From RSA11 sp965652565 (GTDB lineage Bacteria > Actinomycetota > Thermoleophilia > Solirubrobacterales > 70-9), in contig CBFGWL010000055.1 of NCBI GenBank assembly GCA_965652565.1, positions 1 to 20,771 on the forward strand: a stretch of DNA of 20,771 nt, in the 5' to 3' direction. Numbering within the stretch: position 1 is the first letter of the stretch; each line of letters begins with the position of its first letter. The notes below the pieces were generated by a model, which saw only the letters and a list, made by a program, of their open reading frames with translations, made no database searches and had not been told where the DNA came from. This document shows positions 14,461 through 20,771 of the stretch, piece after piece. Position numbers and translations under genes: made by a program.

Positions 14461-17315
14461 GGGGCGCGCGGGCACGGCTGGTCGCGCTCGCCGTCGCGCT
14501 CGGCGCCTGCCTGGCGCCCGCGGGCGCCGCCGCCGAGCCCGTCGTCATCCCCAACGACGCGCCGCCCGCCGAGCAGTTCAACGTGAGCGACCCCGACGGG
14601 GTCGTCGACGAGCTGCACGCGCACGGCGGCGGCATGCTGCGCGTCGGGGAGTGGTTCTACTGGTTCGGGGAGTGGCGCGGCGCGAGCGAGCGCGTGGCCG
14701 TCTACCGCTCACGGGACCTCAAGAACTGGGAGTACCGCGGGATCGCCCTAGGCACCCAGCAGATCCCGGACGAGCTCGCGAGCCCCAACATCGAGCGCCC
14801 GAAGGTCATCTACAACGCGCAGACCGGCAAGTACGTGATGTGGATGCACCTCGAGACGAACAACAACTACAACCGCGCCGAGGCGGCGGTCGCGGTGGCC
14901 GACGACGTCGAGGGCCCGTACGAGTGGCACTCCCACTTCCGCCCAAGCGTGAGCGTGCAGGGCGCGGCGCCCAACCCGCAGCACCCCGGCACCCCGCACA
15001 TGTCGCGCGACATCACCGCGTTCGTCGACGACGACGGCACGGCCTACATGATCTCGGCGGCCGACGACAACCGCGACCTGCACGTCTACAAGCTGAACGA
15101 GGACTACACGGGCTTCGCCGCGTCGGGCCACTACCTCGTGTGGAACGACCAGTGGCGCGAGGCGCCGATCGTCTTCAAGCGCAACGGGACCTACTTCATG
15201 CTGATCTCGGGCGCGACCGGCTGGGCGCCCAACCAGCAGACCTACGCCACCGCGACGAGCATGGCGGGGCCGTGGACCCAGCCCAGCCCGCTGCCGCTCG
15301 GCAACGGCTCCACGTACGAGTCGCAGGGCGCGCACGCGATCGCGATCCAGGGCACCGAGGGCACCTCGTACCTGTATCTGGGCGACCGCTGGGGCGGCTC
15401 GTTCGGCCAGGGCGTGATGAGCTCGCGCTACGTCTGGCTGCCGCTCGAGTTCCCCACCGACCGCACGCTCGAGCTCAACTGGGCCGACGCGGTGCGCATC
15501 GACACCGAGACCGGGGAGGTGGAGGGCGTGCGCGACCCGGCGCCCGAGGGCCGGCGCCTGGCGATCGCGAACGTCGCGGTCGGCAGCACCTCGGGCTCCG
15601 CGCCCCACCCGTTCCTGCACGGCACCGAGCTCAACCCGCCCGCGGACATGACCGACGGGCGCATGGAAACGGCTTGGGTGAGCGGCAACGGCGTCGCGAA
15701 CGCGTGGGCGCGCTTCGACCTCGGCGCGGCGCAGAGAGTGGACACCGCGCGCCTGCAGTTCTACCGCGGCGGCATCCGCAGCCACCCGATCGCGATCGAC
15801 GCGGGCCCGACGCCCGAGGAGCTCACCGAGGTGTGGAGCGGCACCCTCGAGCACCGCACCGGCTTTCACACGATCGCGTTCGACCCCGTGCGGGCGCGCT
15901 ATCTGCGCGTGCGGCTGACCGGCGCGAGCACGGGCGACACCAACCAGGGCATCCCGCCGGGCGAGTCGTTCGGCCTGGTCGAGGCCGAGTTCTACGAGTC
16001 GGGCGAGGCGCCGCCGTGCGTGGAGACGCGCAGCGACGACTTCGCGGACGGCGAGCTCGACACCGAGCGCTGGGACTTCCGCCACCCGACGACGCCGGCC
16101 GACGGGCCGCACGCGCCCGCCGTGCGCGACGGGGCGCTCGAGCTCTTCCCGCTCGCCGGGACGCTCGACGAGGACGAGTCGGGACCGATCGCGTTCGTGG
16201 GCCAGCCGCTCCCGGAGGGCGAGCACTGGGCGGTGACCGCGAAGCTCACGTTTGAGCCCACGGCCGGCGCCCAGTCGGCGGGGCTCATGCTCTGGGCAGG
16301 CGACGACGATTTCGTGCGCGTCGGCTTTGAGCGCGTGGGCTCCGGCGGCGCCGAGGGCCAGCGCTACTTCCAGCTCGTCACCGAGCGTGGGGGCGTGCGC
16401 CGGGCGGGCCCGGTCACGCACCAGTCCGCCGCGCATCCCGACACGGTCTGGCTGCGCCTGCAACGCGCCGGCGACCGGATCATCGCCCGCTACGCGACGA
16501 CGCAGGGCAACTTCTTCACGAACGCGGGCATGTGGCTGCCGCGCGACGCGGGCACGCTCGCCACCTTCAACGGCCCCGCGGCCGACCGCCTGATCGCGGG
16601 GCTCGACGGGCCGGCGGCGCGGGTCGGCCCCTACGCCTCGGGCTCGCCAGATGGCGTGGATGAGCTGCCGCCGGCGCGCTTCGAGGTGATCGAGGTGACG
16701 CCCGATCCCAAGCGCGACACCCAGCCACCGACGACGCAGCACGAGCTCGACTTGGCGCCGGGCGCGGCCAGCCTCAGCTTCACCGCGGACGACGGCGAGT
16801 GCGGGGCGGGGGTGGAGCGCACCGAGTACTCGCTCGACGGCGGCGCGTTCGTGCCCTGGGACGGTGCGCCGCTGGTCGTGGCCGAGCCGGGCTACCACCA
16901 GGTGATCTACCGCTCCCTGGATCGGGCCGGAAACCGCGAGACGCTGCGCTCGGTGGGCTTCGAGGTGGAGGAGCCGCCCGTAACGCCGGTAAACCTAAGG
17001 CTCAAGTTGAACCCTAGATCAAAGGCCGTAAAGCCCGGTCGCAAGCGGGTTTTCAAGGTCGCGGTGCGCCCGCGCGGCGACGCCCCCGTCCCGAAGGGCA
17101 GGTTGTGCGTCAAAGCGCCCCACCGGTTCGTCAAGGTCGCCGGCAAACGCTGCCGCGCGCTCGGCACGCTCGCGCCGGAGCGCTGGACGCGGGCCAAGGT
17201 GCGCGTCGCGGCCAAGCGCAAGGCCGCGGGCAAGCGTGTGCGCGTCACCTTCATCGCGCGCGCCGCGAAGGCGGAGGCCGCCAAGGCGCGCGCTGTCCTT
17301 AAAGTGAAGCGCTAG
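14457..17315 (+). CDS. Secreted GH43 protein resembling exo-beta-1,3-galactanase (GH43_24-like), with F5/8-C and ConA-like modules
   Basis: 952 residues. GTG start in GTGA overlaps the upstream stop by 4 bases. Signal peptide about 1-26; an LGAC sequence ending at Cys18 also allows a lipoprotein reading. The propeller at about 30-355 has HAHGGGMLRVGEWFYWFGEW, ERPKVIYN (Glu113), SRDITAFVDDDGTAYMIS, REAPIVFK (Glu235), GWAPNQQTY and ESQGAHAI (Gln290). In characterised exo-beta-1,3-galactanases the equivalents are a substrate-binding Glu, the general-acid Glu and an unusual catalytic Gln; the Glu-to-Gln spacing of 55 agrees with what I recall for Pc1,3Gal43A. Then come an F5/8-C-like module (367-518), a ConA-like module (521-752), an Ig-like module (755-840) and a basic two-Cys tail (845-952). 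Predicted role: cleaving the beta-1,3-galactan backbone of arabinogalactan outside the membrane. A low-GC, rare-codon patch lies at the Ig-to-tail junction. Confidence 0.85.
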   Translation: MRGARARLVALAVALGACLAPAGAAAEPVVIPNDAPPAEQFNVSDPDGVVDELHAHGGGMLRVGEWFYWFGEWRGASERVAVYRSRDLKNWEYRGIALGTQQIPDELASPNIERPKVIYNAQTGKYVMWMHLETNNNYNRAEAAVAVADDVEGPYEWHSHFRPSVSVQGAAPNPQHPGTPHMSRDITAFVDDDGTAYMISAADDNRDLHVYKLNEDYTGFAASGHYLVWNDQWREAPIVFKRNGTYFMLISGATGWAPNQQTYATATSMAGPWTQPSPLPLGNGSTYESQGAHAIAIQGTEGTSYLYLGDRWGGSFGQGVMSSRYVWLPLEFPTDRTLELNWADAVRIDTETGEVEGVRDPAPEGRRLAIANVAVGSTSGSAPHPFLHGTELNPPADMTDGRMETAWVSGNGVANAWARFDLGAAQRVDTARLQFYRGGIRSHPIAIDAGPTPEELTEVWSGTLEHRTGFHTIAFDPVRARYLRVRLTGASTGDTNQGIPPGESFGLVEAEFYESGEAPPCVETRSDDFADGELDTERWDFRHPTTPADGPHAPAVRDGALELFPLAGTLDEDESGPIAFVGQPLPEGEHWAVTAKLTFEPTAGAQSAGLMLWAGDDDFVRVGFERVGSGGAEGQRYFQLVTERGGVRRAGPVTHQSAAHPDTVWLRLQRAGDRIIARYATTQGNFFTNAGMWLPRDAGTLATFNGPAADRLIAGLDGPAARVGPYASGSPDGVDELPPARFEVIEVTPDPKRDTQPPTTQHELDLAPGAASLSFTADDGECGAGVERTEYSLDGGAFVPWDGAPLVVAEPGYHQVIYRSLDRAGNRETLRSVGFEVEEPPVTPVNLRLKLNPRSKAVKPGRKRVFKVAVRPRGDAPVPKGRLCVKAPHRFVKVAGKRCRALGTLAPERWTRAKVRVAAKRKAAGKRVRVTFIARAAKAEAAKARAVLKVKR

Positions 17316-17355
17316 CCGCCCACCCCCCGGGTCGGCCGATGAGAAGCGAGGAACT

Positions 17356-17360
17356 GGAGG
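17356..17360 (+). promoter_or_regulatory. Ribosome binding site GGAGG for the aldo/keto reductase
   Basis: GGAGG sits 7 bases before ATG 17368 in the 52-base gap after the galactanase-like gene. It is better placed than anything at the upstream gene junctions, so this gene is probably translated independently of the one before it. Confidence 0.7.
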
Positions 17361-17367
17361 ACTGCGG

Positions 17368-18396
<1,029 letters not shown>

Positions 18397-18406
18397 GGGG
18401 GCGGGC

Positions 18407-18868
18407 GTGGGGGACTCGCGCACGAAGACGAAGCTGGCGGTGCTCGCGGGCGCGCTCGCGCTCTTCTGTGTGCTGATCGCCGTCGTCGCGCTCGGCGGCG
18501 AGGACGAGGGCGGGGGCGAGCTCGCCGACGTGCCCGAGGAGTGCCTACCGCTTTGGAACGACGACGAGGGCGCGCGCGGGATGGCGCGCCACACGCTCAT
18601 CCACCACAACGATGCGGCGCTCGCCTTCCTGATCGACGACGACGGCAACGAGGTCGAGGAGGGCGGCGACTGCGCGGTCGTCTTCCCGAGCGCCGAGACC
18701 GAGGCCGAGTTCGCGCTCAACGTGTGGACCGGCAAGCGCTGGCGCTCGGTCGCCTACTTCGGCGAGGTGCCGGTGAAGCGCGTCGAGGAGCTGCAGGCCA
18801 AGGCCGACACCGAGCCGAACGTGCGCATCGACGAGGAAGGCCGCCTGCACCCGCTCGGCGAGAGCTAG
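18407..18868 (+). CDS. Small membrane-anchored protein of unknown function
   Basis: 153 residues from a GTG start 10 bases after the reductase stop, with only a G-rich weak ribosome-binding region. Residues 1-9 are polar and basic, about 10-31 form one hydrophobic segment (AVLAGALALFCVLIAVVALG), and the remaining ~120 residues are acidic and predicted to lie outside the membrane. Two Cys in the outer part (Cys46 in EECLPLWND and Cys89 in GGDCAVVFPS) could form a disulfide. I do not recognise a named family; the ECLPLWN and CAVVFP pattern recalls small exported proteins common in Thermoleophilia genomes, from memory only. It ends the putative operon and is followed directly by hairpins. Functional assignment: none. 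Confidence 0.75.
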   Translation: MGDSRTKTKLAVLAGALALFCVLIAVVALGGEDEGGGELADVPEECLPLWNDDEGARGMARHTLIHHNDAALAFLIDDDGNEVEEGGDCAVVFPSAETEAEFALNVWTGKRWRSVAYFGEVPVKRVEELQAKADTEPNVRIDEEGRLHPLGES

Positions 18869-18875
18869 CCGAGTG

Positions 18876-18908
18876 TTCCGCGAAGCGGAAAAGCGGGCGC
18901 GACCGCCC
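18876..18908 (+). terminator. Two adjacent hairpins after the small membrane protein, probable terminator region
   Basis: TTCCGC-GAA-GCGGAA (18876-18890, 6-bp stem) starts 8 bases after the TAG. It is followed by GGGCG-CGAC-CGCCC (18895-18908, 5-bp stem) and then TTGTT. Neither is strong alone, but their placement at the end of the operon and before a new leader supports a terminator or processing role. The first could also be a protein-binding palindrome. Confidence 0.5.
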
Positions 18909-18916
18909 TTGTTATA
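18887..18916 (+). promoter_or_regulatory. Weak promoter candidate for the last gene
   Basis: GGAAAA (18887-18892) and GTTATA (18911-18916) are separated by 18 bases and sit about 75 bases before the ATG, just upstream of a palindrome. They resemble neither a full sigma-70 consensus nor a textbook ECF promoter closely, so this is placed mainly by position and by being the only AT-richer stretch in the gap. Confidence 0.25.
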
Positions 18917-18931
18917 GGTTTCGCCCCGTGC

Positions 18932-18949
18932 TCGGCACAAGTGTGCCGA
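18932..18949 (+). promoter_or_regulatory. Perfect 8+2+8 palindrome, candidate operator
   Basis: TCGGCACAAGTGTGCCGA reads as an 8-base inverted repeat around AG. It lies 39 bases before the ATG of the last ThuA/dehydrogenase gene and 25 bases before its ribosome binding site. The length and tight symmetry fit a dimeric repressor or activator site better than a terminator, because the 2-base loop is too tight for a full hairpin. I see no matching site in the 93-base gap before 5316. The regulator is unknown. Confidence 0.5.
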
Positions 18950-18973
18950 CTGGCAATGCAAAAGGGGGGCGCT

Positions 18974-18980
18974 AGGAGGA
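18974..18980 (+). promoter_or_regulatory. Ribosome binding site AGGAGGA for ATG 18989
   Basis: AGGAGGA ends 8 bases before ATG 18989, an ideal spacing, and follows a run of six Gs. It supports this ATG as the start, with an immediately following good signal peptide. The opening codons are noticeably less GC-rich than the rest of the gene, as is usual at efficient starts. Confidence 0.8.
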
Positions 18981-18988
18981 GACAGCGC

Positions 18989-20771
18989 ATGACTTTTGCA
19001 AGCCTTAAGCGGTGGCGCGCCCAAGCCGCCCTTTCCCTGTTGGGACTGGCAGGGATCCTGGCTTTGGCGGGAGCGCAGGCTCCGGAAGCGACCGCTCAAG
19101 AGGAAGCGAAGAAGGTCCTGATCTACAGCGGGACCACCGGCTACCGGCACGAAGGCGGTGGCCAGGCGATCGGCGATGCGGCCGTGCAGGCGATCCAGAG
19201 CAGGCTCGCCGACGCCGGCATCGAGTCCGACTACAGAACGTGTAACGGCATGAGCGAGGACGCGGGCGACCCGCCCGGGTGCCGTAACCCCGAGGAGGGG
19301 AACCCGGCGATCTTCACGCCGGAGAACCTCGCGCAGTACGACGCGATCTTCCTGTTCAACGCGTCCGACTACTGGTCGGGCACGGGCGGCGAGCCCGGGC
19401 AGCTCTGGAACGCCGAGGAAGAGCAGGCGATCATCGAGTTCGTCCAGAACGGTGGCGGGATCGCCGCCAACCACAACGCGACGGACATGGGCGCCGGCCA
19501 GCCCACCTGGGATTGGTGGGACGGCAGCCCGGACAGCGTCGTCGGCACGACGATGCCCGGCCACGCCTCCAACGGCGAGACCGGCACCGTGATCACCCAG
19601 GACCACCACCACATCTCGACGCGTGATCTGCCCGACACCTGGGAGGTCACCGACGAGCACTACAACTGGGAGCGCAACGTCCGCGGCACGCACCACGTGC
19701 TCGCCAACTTCGACGAGCGGACCTACAACACGGGTCCGAACGGCATGGGCCAGGATCACCCGATCTCCTGGTGCAAGTCCTACGACGGCGAGGCCGTGGA
19801 GGACGGCACCGGCGAGCCCAAGCCCTACAACGACGGCCGCACCTGGATCACGGGCATCGGCCACAACACCGCCGTCTACACCGAAAACGACGGCGACAAC
19901 CCGTTCATGGACCACCTGATCGGCGGCATCCGCTGGGTCGCCGGCGAGGGCAAGAAGTCCGACTGCGGCGGCACCGTCTGGTCGAACTTCTCCCGCACCG
20001 TGATCGTGAGCGACGCGAACGGCCCGATCGGCCTCGACGTCGCCGCCGACGGCAAGGTCTACTGGACGGAGATCGGCTCGCAGGGCCCGTGGCCCAACTA
20101 CGAGTCCGAGGGCTACATCAAGATGCACGACCCCGAGGGCGAGCCGGGCAACGTCACCACGGTGGCGACGATCCCGACCCGCGCCGACCATGGCAACTCC
20201 GAGGACGGCGTGCTCGGCATGACGCTCGAGCCGGGCTTCGATCTCTCCGATCCGGAGAAGCGCGACATCTACGTCTATTACTCGCCGCGCAACCCGGACT
20301 GGCCCACCGAGGGCGATGAGATCGAGGTCGGCTGGAACGTGGTCAGCCGGTTCACCCTGAACGAGGACGGCACCGAGGTCCTGCCCGACTCCGAGCGCGA
20401 GATCCTGCGTGTCGACAAGGCCAAGATCTCCGGCGCGCCCTTCGGCGACGCCGGCCCGGGCCACGTCGGCGGCGCCGGCCTGCGCTTCGACTCGGAGGGC
20501 AACCTCTACCTCGGCGTCGGCGACGACGTCTCGCCGAACGCGCCGGGACACGATCGCTACGCGCCGATGGACCACCGCCGTCCCGAGCGCTGGGACGCGC
20601 GCAAGACGTCGGCCAACACCGGCGATCTGCGCGGCAAGATCCTGCGGATCAAGCCGCTCGAGGAGATCCCCGAGGGCGCCGAGCCCGGGCTGGGGGAGAC
20701 CTACGAGGTCCCCGAGGGCAACATGTTCGAGCCCGGCACGCCGAACGCCCGTCCTGAGATCTACGCGATGG
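18989..20771 (+). CDS. Secreted ThuA - PQQ-type sugar dehydrogenase fusion (3' truncated by window end)
   Basis: 594 residues visible, and the frame stays open to the window edge. Signal peptide 1-36 (cleavage after ATA likely). The ThuA-like domain at about 42-320 has GTTGYRH, RGTHHVLANFDERTY, HPISWCKSYDG and GRTWITGIGH, with a small extra segment around EAVEDGTGEPKPY that the paralogue at 5316 lacks. The dehydrogenase propeller begins near 335: ADGKVYWTEIG, DGVLGMTLEPGFD, GHVGGAGLRF (His492, the catalytic-base position of soluble PQQ glucose dehydrogenases) and DLRGKILRI. The last residues, NMFEPGTPNARPEIYAM, match the first gene of the window better than the one at 5316. It probably continues into Ig-like and ConA-like modules like its paralogues, but that is not visible. 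It appears to be a separate transcription unit with its own palindrome-containing leader. Confidence 0.88.
   Translation, partial: MTFASLKRWRAQAALSLLGLAGILALAGAQAPEATAQEEAKKVLIYSGTTGYRHEGGGQAIGDAAVQAIQSRLADAGIESDYRTCNGMSEDAGDPPGCRNPEEGNPAIFTPENLAQYDAIFLFNASDYWSGTGGEPGQLWNAEEEQAIIEFVQNGGGIAANHNATDMGAGQPTWDWWDGSPDSVVGTTMPGHASNGETGTVITQDHHHISTRDLPDTWEVTDEHYNWERNVRGTHHVLANFDERTYNTGPNGMGQDHPISWCKSYDGEAVEDGTGEPKPYNDGRTWITGIGHNTAVYTENDGDNPFMDHLIGGIRWVAGEGKKSDCGGTVWSNFSRTVIVSDANGPIGLDVAADGKVYWTEIGSQGPWPNYESEGYIKMHDPEGEPGNVTTVATIPTRADHGNSEDGVLGMTLEPGFDLSDPEKRDIYVYYSPRNPDWPTEGDEIEVGWNVVSRFTLNEDGTEVLPDSEREILRVDKAKISGAPFGDAGPGHVGGAGLRFDSEGNLYLGVGDDVSPNAPGHDRYAPMDHRRPERWDARKTSANTGDLRGKILRIKPLEEIPEGAEPGLGETYEVPEGNMFEPGTPNARPEIYAM
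20717..20754 (+). repeat. 38-base exact match to bases 84-121 (paralogous gene segment)
   Basis: This is the partner of the segment at 84-121, within the propeller of the last gene. The corresponding part of the complete paralogue near 7033 is diverged, so the first and last genes are closer to each other here than to the gene between them. Confidence 0.8.

Noticed and set aside
12364..16898. Long antisense open frames (about 700 codons each) opposite the two GH43 genes
   Set aside because: Shadow frames caused by high third-position GC; no recognisable motif, signal peptide or ribosome binding site.
18876..18949. The palindromes in the 18869-18988 gap as a CRISPR repeat or attachment site
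   Set aside because: The three inverted repeats differ in sequence, there are no regularly spaced copies, and no integrase, tRNA or Cas gene is present.
18545..20575. Antisense open frame crossing the 18869-18988 gap
   Set aside because: It runs through hairpins and a leader region and has shadow composition; both flanking sense genes are well supported.

Overview
The window is very GC-rich (about 70% by eye), coding-dense DNA, with every supported gene on the + strand and no gene-free stretch longer than about 120 bases. GC content, GTG starts, and secreted proteins ending in a Lys/Arg-rich C-terminal module suggest an actinobacterium, probably of the Thermoleophilia/Solirubrobacterales type. 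The phylum-level guess is moderately safe; the class is an inference from remembered protein style. No tRNA, rRNA, CRISPR array, insertion sequence, integrase or phage gene was seen.

Layout. (1) Bases 1-5222 are the 3' part of a very large secreted multidomain protein: the C-terminal part of a PQQ-type sugar dehydrogenase propeller, several Ig-like (OmpL47-type) modules, three concanavalin-like modules, a type-1 copper (cupredoxin) domain nested inside an Ig-like module, and a basic tail. A strong hairpin follows. (2) Bases 5316-18868 look like one long operon: a complete ThuA + PQQ sugar dehydrogenase fusion (5316-9413), a BNR_4-type seven-bladed-propeller lyase/hydrolase candidate (9416-12760), a GH43 glycosidase (12757-14460), a second GH43 protein with exo-beta-1,3-galactanase-like motifs (14457-17315), a cytoplasmic aldo/keto reductase of the MgrA/YghZ type (17368-18396) and a small membrane-anchored protein of unknown function (18407-18868). 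The four large genes are separated by 2 bases or overlap by 4. (3) After a hairpin-rich gap holding a perfect 8+2+8 palindrome, a third ThuA + PQQ dehydrogenase gene starts at 18989 and runs off the window.

Interpretation. Every large protein has, or in the truncated first gene would be expected to have, an export signal, and each complete one ends in the same two-cysteine basic tail. Between catalytic domain and tail they share a pool of interchangeable Ig-like, F5/8-C (discoidin) and concanavalin-like modules. My main hypothesis is an extracellular or cell-surface glycan-degrading and sugar-oxidising system. The GH43 protein with galactanase motifs and the neighbouring BNR_4 propeller fit a type II arabinogalactan (plant arabinogalactan-protein or gum) target. 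The ThuA/PQQ fusions, one carrying a copper electron carrier, would oxidise sugars outside the membrane. Family assignments rest on motifs read by eye; the substrate is inference.
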